A stretch of DNA of 64,000 nucleotides from Paenibacillus sp. USDA918EY (GCF_009870825.1 NZ_WTWY01000003.1:186001-250000); one strand, 5' to 3'; positions 10,516-18,671 are shown, numbered from the stretch's first letter. Program-made: numbers and translations. The notes: generated by a model from the letters alone, not told the origin.

Positions 10516-10532
10516 TGTAAGGTTTTATAACA
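10516..10532 (-). promoter_or_regulatory. GlnR/TnrA-type box, downstream site
   Basis: TGTTATAAAACCTTACA on the minus strand matches 16 of 17 positions of the TGTNANAWWWTMTNACA consensus. It lies about 23 nt after the predicted transcription start of amt, where binding would block transcription. Confidence 0.7.
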
Positions 10533-10553
10533 TATAACGAAATTATTAATCAC

Positions 10554-10583
10554 ATTATAAACAGATCATAAAGAAAATGACAA
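10554..10583 (-). promoter_or_regulatory. amt promoter
   Basis: Minus strand TTGTCA (10583-10578) and TATAAT (10559-10554) with an 18-nt spacer, in a strongly A/T-rich intergenic region. Confidence 0.65.
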
Positions 10584-10607
10584 TAAAAATATTAAAAAAT
10601 CCACAAA

Positions 10608-10624
10608 TGTAATAATACATAACA
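10608..10624 (-). promoter_or_regulatory. GlnR/TnrA-type box, upstream site
   Basis: TGTTATGTATTATTACA on the minus strand matches 16 of 17 positions of the TGTNANAWWWTMTNACA consensus. It lies upstream of the -35 element, a position suited to activation. Confidence 0.7.
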
Positions 10625-10769
10625 TTAATTGTAATATTATAAAAGCGTAACGTTTGACTGTATGGTTCATTATCATGTATCATATTTTCATCAATAAGTT
10701 ATTAAAATGAGTTACATAGATTGAACGTTTTATAATGATTCATTCATTTGTAAATAAGGCGAAAAGCCT

Positions 10770-10915
10770 GGTTCATTCTATTGAGCTCAGGATGCTGCGG
10801 AGTCGGACGGGAAGTTCAGCATATGCGCCTGCGCCTGGGGTGGCTGACTTGAATGTGCTACTAGGATCCCTAACGGATCTGCCGCAAAGTCCATAAATTA
10901 TATTTCGGTGAGGTG
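10770..10915 (+). other. Possible structured leader before the MerR gene
   Basis: A G/C-rich island after an A/T-rich stretch. It contains potential pairings CTGCGG/CCGCA across most of its length, ATGCTG/CAGCAT inside, and GGATCC-GGATC repeats. It fits no riboswitch class I know, and no promoter is clear. Listed as a candidate only. Confidence 0.25.
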
Positions 10916-10930
10916 GTTTTAGATGGGGAT

Positions 10931-11362
10931 ATGAAACTTTACCGGATCGGTGAATTGGCAAAAGCCGGGGGCGTCAGCGAGCGCACGATCGATTATTATA
11001 CCAAGCTGGGACTGATCTCTCCCGAGAAGCGCACTCTTAAAAATTATCGTTTGTACAGCCATGAAACCTTGCTCCGGCTCAAACGTATTAATGAATTGAA
11101 ACAAGAGAAATATACTCTGGAAGAGATCCGCCAGACGCTTGCCAAATGGGAAGCCGCCCCGGAGCTCGATCACGTTTCCGACAGGCTTTCTTATTTGGAG
11201 CTGCACATGCAGCAGCTTGAACGCGAGGTCAAGGAGCTCAGCCCGATTCTGGAAAAGATGAAACCCGGGCAGGCCCGGCGCCTGCTGCTGAATTTGCTGC
11301 CCCAGGGAGCGGCATGCATCGAAGCGATCCGGCTCTTCCTTGAGCAGGGGCCTACCCTTTAA
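10931..11362 (+). CDS. MerR-family transcriptional regulator
   Basis: DNA-binding regulator with an N-terminal winged MerR helix-turn-helix (YRIGELAKAGGVSERTIDYY, then GLISPEKR and NYRLYS) and a coiled-coil dimerisation helix (about residues 75-110). Cysteine or drug-binding signatures are absent, and it differs from GlnR/TnrA. The ATG at 10931 is preceded by a tiny frame ATG-GGG-ATA-TGA at 10922 whose stop overlaps the start; the GAGGTGG ribosome site is better spaced for the tiny frame, so coupling is possible. An in-frame GTG at 10913 is the alternative start. Target genes unknown; the YugP gene follows after 52 bp. Confidence 0.85.
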   Translation: MKLYRIGELAKAGGVSERTIDYYTKLGLISPEKRTLKNYRLYSHETLLRLKRINELKQEKYTLEEIRQTLAKWEAAPELDHVSDRLSYLELHMQQLEREVKELSPILEKMKPGQARRLLLNLLPQGAACIEAIRLFLEQGPTL

Positions 11363-11414
11363 GGCGGGTACCAACGTTTTCCCACAGGTATCGACACATG
11401 CAGGAGGTTGTAAA

Positions 11415-12089
11415 ATGGGAATGTATATCCTTATTATCATTGCTTTCGGATTTTCCCTATGGGCGCAGTTCAGAGTCCAGGGAACGTTCAGAAAATGGTC
11501 CGACGTACCGGCGTATAGCGGCATGACCGGCTATGATGCGGCCCGGCACATGCTCGACAGCAACGGGCTGCACGATATTCCGATCGAGCCGGTCCGAGGC
11601 GCTTTATCCGATCACTATGACCCGATTCATCGCGTTGTCCGCTTATCCGAACCGGTCTATTACGAGAATTCGATTTCGGCGATATCCGTCGCCTGCCACG
11701 AGGTCGGACACGCCATTCAGCACAAGCAGCATTACCCGATGCTGGTGCTTAGACACCGGATTTTCCCTATCGTCAATTTCGCTTCGGGGATCGCTCCGCT
11801 GCTCATTATCGCCGGCTTTTTGTTCCAGTGGATGGGACTGCTCGGGATCGGGATCATTTTCTTCTCCGTTGCCGTCGCCTTCCAGCTGATTACGCTGCCG
11901 GTCGAATTTAACGCAAGCAACCGCGCACGCGACATTATGGTAGCCGAAGGTTATATTACGAACGAGGAAGAAAGAGGCGTCGCCAAAGTGCTGAATGCCG
12001 CGGCCCTGACCTATGTGGCTGCCGCGCTGATTTCCGTGCTGGAGCTTCTCCGCTACATTTTGATTTTCGTTAATAACAACCGCGACTAA
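11415..12089 (+). CDS. Neutral zinc metallopeptidase, YugP family
   Basis: Membrane-embedded zinc peptidase of the YugP family, 224 aa. A membrane helix begins at residue 3; the active-site HEVGH is at His95-Glu96-His99, and two or three further helices follow (about 118-155 and 200-220). Substrates are not established for the family. CAGGAGG stands 7 nt before the ATG. It is probably co-transcribed with the MerR gene upstream and ends at a bidirectional terminator. Confidence 0.9.
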   Translation: MGMYILIIIAFGFSLWAQFRVQGTFRKWSDVPAYSGMTGYDAARHMLDSNGLHDIPIEPVRGALSDHYDPIHRVVRLSEPVYYENSISAISVACHEVGHAIQHKQHYPMLVLRHRIFPIVNFASGIAPLLIIAGFLFQWMGLLGIGIIFFSVAVAFQLITLPVEFNASNRARDIMVAEGYITNEEERGVAKVLNAAALTYVAAALISVLELLRYILIFVNNNRD

Positions 12090-12099
12090 CGCGAAACGC

Positions 12100-12147
12100 A
12101 AAAAAAAACACCCTGGTCGGTTACGAACCGACCGGGGTGTTTTTATT
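12100..12147. terminator. Bidirectional terminator, YugP gene / LysR gene
   Basis: ACACCCTGGTCGGTT pairs with AACCGACCGGGGTGT around ACG; A-run on the left, T-run on the right. The LysR stop codon lies within the hairpin. Confidence 0.92.
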
Positions 12148-13080
12148 GTTGCCGTTATGATGTTTTCCGTTTTTTGAAGTCCCGGTTTGCTGCTGCAGTC
12201 CGAAGTAGCTGATCAGAAAGGAGCGGAAGGCCTGCGCCACCCGCGGCAGCTTGTCGTCCGAACGATGGATGAGCCCGATGGTGCGCGTCACCTTCGGCTC
12301 CGATATCCGTACCCGGGCGGGCTGCAGCGGATTGGTCTGGAAAAGCGCCATTTCCGGCAGGATGCTGACCCCCATGCCGGCGGCGACCAGTCCGCGAATC
12401 GTATCCGTTTCTTCGCCTTCAAACGCGATCTTTGGCGTAAATCCCGCTTCCAGGCAGGCATGCCATACGATCGGCCTCAGGGAATAACCTTTGCTGAACA
12501 GGACGAATTTATCGTCCTTGAGCTGGTTGAGCTTGATGTTTTCTTCCTTCGCAAGCGGATGGTTCGGAGGCAGAATCGCAAACAGCTCCTCCGTCAGCAT
12601 GACTTCCCCTTCGACCTGTTCATGCTTTTCCGGAAAAGGCGAAATGAAGGCCAGATCCACCTCGGCCGAAATGACGTCGCGGATCAAGGACGGGAACATG
12701 CCCTGCTTGAATCTGAACTTCACATTCGGATACCGGCGCTTGAATTCGGCCACGACAGACGGAATAAGATGGATCCCCAGACTGTGCGGAAAACCGATCC
12801 GGATTTCGCCTTGCTCCGGGTCCAAAAATTCATGAACCTCGGCTACCGCTCTGTCGAGATCTTTGAGGATGCTGTCCACCCGTTTGCAAAACAGCTGGCC
12901 TACCGGCGTCAGCTGCAGGTTTCTTCCCTTTTGCATAAACAATTGAACGCCCAGCTCTTCCTCCAGCTGATGAATCTGACGGCTGACCGCAGACTGGGCC
13001 ACGTGAAGCTCCTCCGAAGCCTGGGTGACATGCTCTTTCTGCGCTACCTTCAAAAAATACTGCAACTGTCTTAATTCCAC
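12121..13080 (-). CDS. LysR-family regulator resembling GltC
   Basis: LysR transcription factor with an N-terminal winged helix (ELRQLQYFLKVAQKEHVTQA, then HVAQSAVSRQIHQLEEELG) and a type 2 periplasmic-binding-like effector domain. The N-terminal 60 residues, the LDPEQGEIRIGFPHSLG segment and GLVAAGMGVSILPE recall B. subtilis GltC, the activator of glutamate synthase. No gltAB is adjacent, so orthology is inferred from sequence only. The C-terminus carries an Asn/His-rich tail (SKNGKHHNGNNKN) not typical of GltC. It stands alone, ending in the shared terminator. Confidence 0.87.
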   Translation of the reverse strand: MELRQLQYFLKVAQKEHVTQASEELHVAQSAVSRQIHQLEEELGVQLFMQKGRNLQLTPVGQLFCKRVDSILKDLDRAVAEVHEFLDPEQGEIRIGFPHSLGIHLIPSVVAEFKRRYPNVKFRFKQGMFPSLIRDVISAEVDLAFISPFPEKHEQVEGEVMLTEELFAILPPNHPLAKEENIKLNQLKDDKFVLFSKGYSLRPIVWHACLEAGFTPKIAFEGEETDTIRGLVAAGMGVSILPEMALFQTNPLQPARVRISEPKVTRTIGLIHRSDDKLPRVAQAFRSFLISYFGLQQQTGTSKNGKHHNGNNKNTPVGS

Positions 13081-13118
13081 CTGTTACTCGCTCCATTCTG
13101 CTTTTTACGCGGGTCCTC

Positions 13119-13754
13119 TTATGACCTTCTATACCGTTTCTTCAATATCCTTGCCATTAAGCCGTAAATGAAAAATCCGCCGACCACTCCGCCCAAATGC
13201 GCCATCCAATTGATTTTAATTTGATCCGTCCCCATTGCAAAGGAGAAAAAGATACCAATGAACAGCAGGGCGTAAATCGTTTTGCGCGAGGAATCGTCCA
13301 TCAGGTTCCGCTGCAGCAGGGCGATGTAGAGATACGCCCCGTACACGCCGTACACTGCGCCTGAGGCGCCGAGTGTAATGAGGACATCGCCCAGGCGGTT
13401 ATAATGCGCAACCGACAAAATATTGCCGATCACGCCGCTGAGCAGATATAGCAGCGCATACCGCCAAGCCCCGAGCAGCCGCTCAAGCGGCGGACAAAAG
13501 ACGAGAATCGCAAAATCGTTGAACAACAGATGCGAAAAACCTCCATGCAGAAACAGGGACGTTAGGTATCTCCACCATTCGTTATATCCCTCCACATTGG
13601 TCAGGGCGCCGAATTTCAGGATCGTATTTTTGTCCGAGGCGCCTCCGTTAAACACGACGATCAAATACATAATGATATTCGCCACAAATAATATCGTCGT
13701 AATCGGATAATATTTTAAATAACTTTTCCAATTTTCATAACGAACAAATAACAT
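13119..13754 (-). CDS. Rhomboid-family intramembrane serine protease
   Basis: Polytopic membrane protease that cleaves within membrane segments. Rhomboid signatures: HGGFSHLLFN in helix 2, LGASGAVYG with the catalytic Ser131, and WMAHLGGVVGG with catalytic His186. Six hydrophobic segments; 211 aa. The ATG at 13754 is chosen over 13763 because AAAGG is 9 nt upstream of the former and abuts the latter. It lies upstream of, and in the same direction as, the LysR gene with a 38-bp gap. Confidence 0.9.
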   Translation of the reverse strand: MLFVRYENWKSYLKYYPITTILFVANIIMYLIVVFNGGASDKNTILKFGALTNVEGYNEWWRYLTSLFLHGGFSHLLFNDFAILVFCPPLERLLGAWRYALLYLLSGVIGNILSVAHYNRLGDVLITLGASGAVYGVYGAYLYIALLQRNLMDDSSRKTIYALLFIGIFFSFAMGTDQIKINWMAHLGGVVGGFFIYGLMARILKKRYRRS

Positions 13755-13853
13755 GCCGCACATCCTTTGCTATAGCTGTACCGGGACAAGGCCGGACTCC
13801 GGGCAAGCACCCATTTTATCGACGGCAACTTTAAGCCGTATCCATCCATCCCA

Positions 13854-13884
13854 TTGGACAATGCCTTTTTAAAAAGATTATAAT
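13854..13884 (+). promoter_or_regulatory. tpx promoter
   Basis: TTGGAC (13854-13859) and TATAAT (13879-13884), spacer 19 nt (18 if TGGACA is used), about 50 nt before the tpx start. A PerR box is not evident. Confidence 0.55.
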
Positions 13885-13933
13885 GAAACTTGGCACGAAT
13901 CACCAATTCCCATATCCGAAAGGAGAATGAACC

Positions 13934-14452
13934 ATGGCACAAGAACGCACAGGTGCTGCAACTTTTAAAGGCAATCCGATTACGCTTATCGGTCCCGAAC
14001 TGAAGGCGGGCGATCAGGCTCCGGATTTTACGGTCAGCAAAAATCTGCTTGAACAAGCTACCCTCAAAGATTTCGCAGGAAAAATCAAGTTGATCAGCGT
14101 GGTTCCTTCCCTCGATACCGGCGTATGCGACGCCCAGACCCGCCGCTTCAACGAAGAGGCATCCGCCCTTGGCGACAACGTGGTCGTCTTGACCATTAGC
14201 GCGGACCTTCCGTTCGCCCAAGAGCGCTGGTGCGGAGCAGCCGGCGTTGACCGCGTCGTGACGCTTTCCGATCACAAAGACATGTCCTTCGGCGAAGCCT
14301 ACGGGGTTCATATCAAAGAATTCCGTCTGGACATGCGCTCCATTTTCGTCGTCGATCAAAACGACAAAATCACGTACGTGGAATACTTGAAGGAAATGGC
14401 CGAGCATCCGAATTACGAACAAGCGGTGGCCGCCGTAAAAGAGCTGCTGTAA
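13934..14452 (+). CDS. tpx: Thiol peroxidase (atypical 2-Cys peroxiredoxin)
   Basis: Reduces hydrogen peroxide and alkyl hydroperoxides with thioredoxin. Peroxidatic Cys65 lies in [10 protein letters not shown] and resolving Cys100 in QERWCGAAG, 35 residues apart as in other Tpx proteins. Length 172 aa is slightly above the usual 166-168, owing to a short N-terminal extension. GAAAGGAG stands 8-9 nt before the ATG. Single-gene unit with its own promoter. Confidence 0.95.
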   Translation: MAQERTGAATFKGNPITLIGPELKAGDQAPDFTVSKNLLEQATLKDFAGKIKLISVVPSLDTGVCDAQTRRFNEEASALGDNVVVLTISADLPFAQERWCGAAGVDRVVTLSDHKDMSFGEAYGVHIKEFRLDMRSIFVVDQNDKITYVEYLKEMAEHPNYEQAVAAVKELL

Positions 14453-14593
14453 AAAGCGCTACCTTAAGTATATGCTTATCAGGGCACAAGAAAAAGCCTA
14501 TCGTCGTTCTTTCGATGAAGACAGACCGTTTTTTCATGTCCCATAATCCATCGAGCCGGTTTGCGCGTTTGTTTTCGCGTATGCCGACACCTG

Positions 14594-14635
14594 AAAAAAA
14601 GCGGGAGAAAGCTTGCGTCTTTCTCTCGCTTTTTC
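14594..14635. terminator. Bidirectional terminator, tpx / DUF1499 gene
   Basis: AGCGGGAGAAAG pairs with CTTTCTCTCGCT; seven A before and five T after. It is close to the DUF1499 stop and 140 bp past tpx. Confidence 0.85.
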
Positions 14636-14645
14636 ATGCCTATCG

Positions 14646-15035
14646 TTAGGAGACCTTATATTTGCTTAGTTTCTTGTCGAGTGCCGAAAACAAATTGAGA
14701 ATAATGCGGTAGTTGGCCCCCAAATCCCCCAAGGACCCTCTGGAAGCGGAATACATGTCCACCGCGCTGCGTACCGGGCCTACCGAAAGCACCGATACCG
14801 TGATGTCCACCGTTCTTCCGAATGACGTCCTTTTTTCCAGCGTGATTTCTCCGACGGAAGGAACCTCATGCAAGACCTTATACCCCGGGATCTTCTTTAA
14901 TGTCGAGGATATTTCCTCCCATGCCTTGTCTTTCGATAAATTGTAGTAGCGCGTCTTCATCTTCGGATCCTTCGCGCGGTCGCTCGTACCTTCCTGACTG
15001 CGAAAGACTCCCACTAGAACCCTTTTCAGCGACAA
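14646..15035 (-). CDS. DUF1499-family cytosolic protein
   Basis: A 129-aa soluble protein with the DUF1499 pattern: a conserved KTRYYNLSKDKAWEEI segment, IPGYKVLHEV, and the C-terminal YSASRGSLGDLGANYRII signature. Function of the family is unknown; the SRPBCC-like look suggests ligand binding, which is a guess. The ATG at 15035 follows AAAGGGGGAAAG. A single gene pointing away from the 6S RNA region. Confidence 0.75.
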   Translation of the reverse strand: MSLKRVLVGVFRSQEGTSDRAKDPKMKTRYYNLSKDKAWEEISSTLKKIPGYKVLHEVPSVGEITLEKRTSFGRTVDITVSVLSVGPVRSAVDMYSASRGSLGDLGANYRIILNLFSALDKKLSKYKVS

Positions 15036-15206
15036 GACCTTTCCCCCTTTGTAGTAAGCATCATCAATACTTTACAGTGTACCATTGTTCAGGACAGAAC
15101 AAAAGAGAAAGTAGGGTAAAAAATCGCCGAAAAGCCATTATGCATCAGGGCATGAAGCGTTTGCAGCCGATTTTGGCGCACCCTTACGAGACATGCAAAA
15201 GTTGTC

Positions 15207-15262
15207 CGAAAAAGCAAAAAGACACTCCGGCATGCGGAACGTTTCCGCAGCACGAAGTGTCT
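15207..15262 (-). terminator. Terminator downstream of the 6S RNA
   Basis: On the minus strand a two-storey hairpin: AGACACT/AGTGTCT outside and TGCGGAA/TTCCGCA inside, followed by TTTTTGCTTTTT. It lies about 15 nt past the predicted mature 3' end of the 6S RNA. Confidence 0.8.
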
Positions 15263-15276
15263 GCCATTTCTTCAAA

Positions 15277-15466
15277 GGAAAACCCGCCTATGCCGTCCGG
15301 TTAAATTGTCTTCTGAACCTGCTTTGGCAGGTGGGTGATCGCGGATGCGTTTTTGAAGTCCCCTTGTCGTATAGACAGGGCTTTTCAGCCGCACATCGTA
15401 AAAATCTCCCTAGACATCATCATTGGTTCAAAACAACGATTAACCGTGGCGAACATCGCAGGATGT
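15277..15466 (-). ncRNA. ssrS: 6S RNA
   Basis: A small RNA of about 190 nt that mimics an open promoter and binds sigma-A RNA polymerase. Seen in sequence: its own promoter, no reading frame, and a single long interrupted hairpin. Pairings from the ends inwards: CCTGC/GCGGG, GCC/GGC, GGTTAA/TTAACC, TTGT/ACAA, TGAACC/GGTTCA, then a large central bubble whose 3' side can form a small hairpin CCTG-CCAAAG-CAGG, then an apical stem CGATGTGCGG/CGCATCCG, CCCTGTC/GACAAGG. The GATGTTCG near the 5' end recalls other 6S RNAs. Length, bubble and the 3'-side hairpin fit the 6S family; ends are approximate. Confidence 0.78.
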
Positions 15467-15472
15467 ACTTAT

Positions 15473-15501
15473 ATTATAGACCTTTATTATCAAAAAGTAA
15501 A
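15473..15501 (-). promoter_or_regulatory. 6S RNA promoter
   Basis: Minus strand TTTACT (15501-15496) and TATAAT (15478-15473), spacer 17 nt; predicted start near 15466. It lies just after the DUF624 gene stop. Confidence 0.7.
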
Positions 15502-15539
15502 TGTTGCCGCCGAATATTACGGAAAGAAGCGGGTATTTG

Positions 15540-16364
15540 TCAGTCTTTTTTTGCCGGTTCCTTTTCGCGTGCATCCCCGTCGCCAGGTTCGAAATCCGCA
15601 GCGCCAGCAGATGCCTCTTCCCCGTTTTCGGATTCGGCCGCTTCTTGTTCCTCCAGTTCCTTTTGCTTAATCCGCTCGGCCTGTTCCTGCATTTTCGTGA
15701 ACGTGGCATAAAAGTTGAAAAATGCCCAGTACGCGATCAAGCTTCCGCCGAAGAAGAAGATGAGTGCCGGATATTTGGAGCCAATGAACAGTACGACCGC
15801 GCTTCCGAGAACCGTCGCAATCACGCGGAACGGGCGGATAATCGTAATCAGCACCGCATTTTTCAAAATTTGCCGGATGCTCATATGGTAATGGACGATC
15901 ATGGAAAAGAAATTGAACAAGGAAATGAAAAGTACGATCAGCAGGATCAGCATGACGATGCCGATGATCTGCATGTTTTTGAACTGCGTCATGTACACGG
16001 TGTAGTCCACCATCATGATGACAAGCAGCAAAACGTAAAAAATGCCCCCGATCATGCTTTGCTTGTAGTTTTCCTTGTACGATCTGAAAAACAAGCTGAA
16101 TATTTTCACATCGGTGTCGCCCATGACCCATTTGCGCACGACCGCAAACAGCGCAGCCGTAGCCGGAAACAATGTAAACGGTGCCACAATACCCATGGCC
16201 CAGTTCATTTGAAGCGATTCGTTTGCGCCGGTCACCAGAAGCCTGGTCACCAGGAAAAAGAAAAACGGAGACGAACAGATCAGCCACAGGATGTTGCTGT
16301 ATGCAAAGCGGGTGATCCATTCCGTAATTCGGTAAATACCGCCCATTGCGCCTTTAAATTCCAA
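15540..16364 (-). CDS. DUF624 (YesL-type) membrane protein
   Basis: Membrane protein of 274 aa with about five hydrophobic segments (roughly residues 22-44, 57-75, 100-120, 130-155, 170-215) and a C-terminal cytosolic tail rich in Glu and Lys (EQAERIKQKELEEQEAAES). The N-terminal GGIYRITEWITRFAYSNILW pattern is characteristic of DUF624/YesL, found in sugar-utilisation loci of Firmicutes; its biochemical role is unknown. No sugar-binding or ABC genes flank it here. Confidence 0.8.
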   Translation of the reverse strand: MEFKGAMGGIYRITEWITRFAYSNILWLICSSPFFFFLVTRLLVTGANESLQMNWAMGIVAPFTLFPATAALFAVVRKWVMGDTDVKIFSLFFRSYKENYKQSMIGGIFYVLLLVIMMVDYTVYMTQFKNMQIIGIVMLILLIVLFISLFNFFSMIVHYHMSIRQILKNAVLITIIRPFRVIATVLGSAVVLFIGSKYPALIFFFGGSLIAYWAFFNFYATFTKMQEQAERIKQKELEEQEAAESENGEEASAGAADFEPGDGDAREKEPAKKD

Positions 16365-16472
16365 GAAAAAGTCTCCTCCCCCACTATCTATGCTTGTACA
16401 TACTCATATTTTACCGCATTTTGGCCCTACATTGCCAGAGCCTAATTTTTCGGGGAATGGGTCATGGTCTAT

Positions 16473-16500
16473 ACCTTGAGCCGTTAACCCACATAAGATA
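16473..16500 (+). promoter_or_regulatory. Sigma-K-like promoter of the yjcZ-type gene
   Basis: AC at 16473-16474 and CATAAGATA at 16492-16500, 17 nt apart, match the sigma-K pattern (AC ... CATANNNTA). This agrees with a late mother-cell sporulation peptide downstream. Pattern is short, so support is moderate. Confidence 0.5.
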
Positions 16501-16544
16501 CACAGTAACCCAAAGGAATCAAACTTTTAAGGAGGTAATTCTTC

Positions 16545-16664
16545 ATGTCCCATGTAGCTGGATACGGTTATGGCCCTGGATTTGGTGGTTTGTGGGGTTC
16601 CACAGGTGCGATTCTTGTTCTCTTCATCCTGCTTGTTATCATCACTCGCGCATTCATTTATTAA
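16545..16664 (+). CDS. YjcZ-family sporulation peptide, 39 aa
   Basis: A 39-residue peptide with a Gly/Tyr-rich head (GYGYGPGFGGLWG) and one hydrophobic helix (TGAILVLFILLVIITRAFIY), the diagnostic form of the YjcZ/YtjA-like small sporulation proteins. TAAGGAGGTAATT stands just before the ATG. It sits alone between divergent DUF624 and the convergent helicase gene. Role in the spore envelope is presumed from the family. Confidence 0.88.
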   Translation: MSHVAGYGYGPGFGGLWGSTGAILVLFILLVIITRAFIY

Positions 16665-16683
16665 TTTGGGCGAACGATTTGCA

Positions 16684-16727
16684 AACAAAAAAAGAGACGA
16701 GGGGCAGCTGCTGCTCTTCGTCTCTTT
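16684..16727 (-). terminator. Terminator of the DEAD-box helicase gene
   Basis: AAAGAGACGA pairs with TCGTCTCTTT; on the minus strand it is followed by TTTTTTTGTTT. It can also act weakly for the yjcZ-type gene. Confidence 0.85.
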
Positions 16728-16762
16728 GCGTTTGGAACCGGAGGACGTTAACGGTCCCCGGA

Positions 16763-18328
16763 TTAGCTGTTGTAGGATTCGTCGCGTTTGGACGAGCGTC
16801 TGCCGTCGCTGCCGCTCGTGCGAGGCTTGCGGTCTCCGTCGCGATAGGAGTCGTTGCGTCCTCCGCTGCGGTTGTAGCCGCCGCGGTTGTCGCGGTCGCG
16901 GTTATATCCGCCTCTGCCTCCGTTGTTGCTGCGGAAGCCGCCGTAGTTGCCGGACGGTCTGCGTCCGTTGCGAAGATCCGGCTTGCCGCTGTTGTAACGG
17001 CGTTTCACGCGGATCGGCTCTTCCGGCGTAAGCTGGATATCGGAATCGCGTTTTTCGCCCGTCAGCATTTTCATTGCCGCGGACAAAAGCTGCACGGAAT
17101 CGTACTGCTCAAGCAGCTGGATCGCCAAACCTTTGTATTCGTTCAGCTCGCCTTTATCGACCGTCTCCAGCAGGCGCTCCGCGATGATGCGCTGTTTGCC
17201 TTCGATCGCTTCGGCCAGCGTAGGCAGCGGCTTGCGGGCAATGCGGTGGCGCGTTACGCGTTCGATCAAGTGCAGGTGGTCGATTTCGCGAGGCGTTACG
17301 AAGGACCAGGCGGTGCCTTCTTTGCCCGCGCGGCCCGTACGGCCGATACGGTGAACGTAACTTTCCGGATCCTGCGGCAGGTCAAAGTTCACGACATGGG
17401 TTACGCCGGACACGTCAAGGCCGCGGGCCGCAACGTCCGTCGCCACGAGCACGTCGATGCTTCCGTCGCGGAACTTGCGCATAACGGTATCGCGCTGGTT
17501 CTGGGACAAGTCGCCATGAAGCCCGTCGGCGGAATATCCGCGTTTTTGCAATGCTTCCGAAAGCTCGTCGACGCGGCGCTTGGTGCGTCCGAACACGATG
17601 GCAAGCTCAGGGGATTCCATGTCGATCAAGCGGCAAAGCGCTTCGAATTTCTGACGTTCAGGAACTTCGATGTAAGCCTGGTCGATCAGCGGCGCGCTAA
17701 CCTGTTTCGGAACGACCGATACATGTTCAGGGTCTTTCAAAAATTGCTGGGCAAGTCTTTGGATGTTCGGCGGCATTGTTGCGGAGAAAAGCATCGTTTG
17801 GCGATTTTCCGGAACCAGCTTCAGGATCGATTGGATGTCATCCATAAAGCCCATGTCCAGCATTTCGTCGGCTTCGTCCAAAATGACGGTTTCGACGTCG
17901 TCGAGACGAATCGTTTTACGGTTAATGTGGTCGAGCAAACGGCCTGGAGTACCGATAATGATTTGCGGTTTTTTCTTCAAGGCGCGGATTTGGCGTCCGA
18001 TGTCTTGACCGCCGTAGATCGGCAGGGAGCCGATGCCTTTGAAACGGGTCAGTTTTCCGATTTCTTCCGCGACCTGGATCGCAAGCTCGCGGGTCGGAGT
18101 CATAACGAGAGCCACGATTTTGTCCGTGTCCTTGGAAATTTTGTTGATCAGCGGGATGCCGAATGCCGCGGTTTTACCCGTACCGGTCTGTGCCTGCCCG
18201 ATCAAGTCGCGTCCTGTCATCGCGATCGGGATGGATTGTGCCTGAATAGGTGTCGCTTCCTCGAATCCAAGCTCAGTAATAGCGCGAAGAACTTTCGGTT
18301 CAAGGCCTAAATCTGCAAAATTTTTCAA
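16763..18328 (-). CDS. cshA: DEAD-box ATP-dependent RNA helicase, CshA type
   Basis: RNA helicase acting in ribosome assembly, mRNA decay and cold adaptation. Motifs in order: Q motif ([11 protein letters not shown]), Walker A AQTGTGKT (about residues 47-54), DEAD box [13 protein letters not shown], and the C-terminal [11 protein letters not shown] tail after residue 430 is rich in RGG/GYN repeats (about 60 residues) for RNA binding. An ATG at 18337 leaves only 1 nt from GGAG; the TTG at 18328 gives 10 nt and the usual MKNFAD start, so I prefer it (521 aa). The leader is over 300 nt long. Confidence 0.93.
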   Translation of the reverse strand: MKNFADLGLEPKVLRAITELGFEEATPIQAQSIPIAMTGRDLIGQAQTGTGKTAAFGIPLINKISKDTDKIVALVMTPTRELAIQVAEEIGKLTRFKGIGSLPIYGGQDIGRQIRALKKKPQIIIGTPGRLLDHINRKTIRLDDVETVILDEADEMLDMGFMDDIQSILKLVPENRQTMLFSATMPPNIQRLAQQFLKDPEHVSVVPKQVSAPLIDQAYIEVPERQKFEALCRLIDMESPELAIVFGRTKRRVDELSEALQKRGYSADGLHGDLSQNQRDTVMRKFRDGSIDVLVATDVAARGLDVSGVTHVVNFDLPQDPESYVHRIGRTGRAGKEGTAWSFVTPREIDHLHLIERVTRHRIARKPLPTLAEAIEGKQRIIAERLLETVDKGELNEYKGLAIQLLEQYDSVQLLSAAMKMLTGEKRDSDIQLTPEEPIRVKRRYNSGKPDLRNGRRPSGNYGGFRSNNGGRGGYNRDRDNRGGYNRSGGRNDSYRDGDRKPRTSGSDGRRSSKRDESYNS

Positions 18329-18337
18329 AATATTCAT

Positions 18338-18656
18338 ACTCCTTCTATAAAGTGGACATTCCACAATCTTGTCTGTATTCTTAAGTAGCGGTAAACATAT
18401 ATAGGTTAGCCATTCCTACATCATTTTTTGCATGGCTTATATTCTCTATAGCGTTTATTCAGGGTAAAAACACCCCTAAAAGGCATTTGCGAAATTCATG
18501 CCGCTTCCGGCACAATATAGGGAACGGCACCTGCAGAGCCCCTCTTCTTTCGAACGTACGCCGTTCATCGCATAATCCCTTTTTATGAAAAACGGTAATT
18601 TTTCTCCTGAAACAATGTCAAAATAATACTATTGTACAAGCCTACTCAAGAATATC
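18338..18656 (-). other. Long 5' leader of the DEAD-box helicase gene
   Basis: About 320 nt of untranslated leader between the predicted start (near 18656) and the helicase start. It contains a small perfect hairpin TGCCG-GAAG-CGGCA and a stretch GGGGTGTTTTTACCC. No coding frame with a ribosome site is convincing. Long leaders with cold- or self-regulated folding are common before cold-shock helicases; that role here is inference. Confidence 0.45.
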
Positions 18657-18662
18657 CAATCC

Positions 18663-18671
18663 ATTATATCA
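18663..18671 (-). promoter_or_regulatory. Helicase promoter, extended -10
   Basis: Minus strand TGATATAAT (18671-18663), an extended -10 without a good -35. The next candidate nearer the gene is weaker. Confidence 0.45.

Noticed and set aside
10770..10915. Known riboswitch classes (T-box, SAM, FMN, TPP, c-di-AMP, c-di-GMP, lysine) before the MerR gene
   Set aside because: None of the class-defining conserved segments could be matched by eye.
15139..15304. A 54-codon plus-strand frame beginning MHQGMKRLQP
   Set aside because: No ribosome site, and it covers the terminator of the 6S RNA on the other strand.
16394..18310. A 638-codon plus-strand frame opposite the DEAD-box helicase
   Set aside because: Overlaps the real YjcZ peptide and the whole helicase gene; low-complexity Ala/Val/Arg composition and no start signal.
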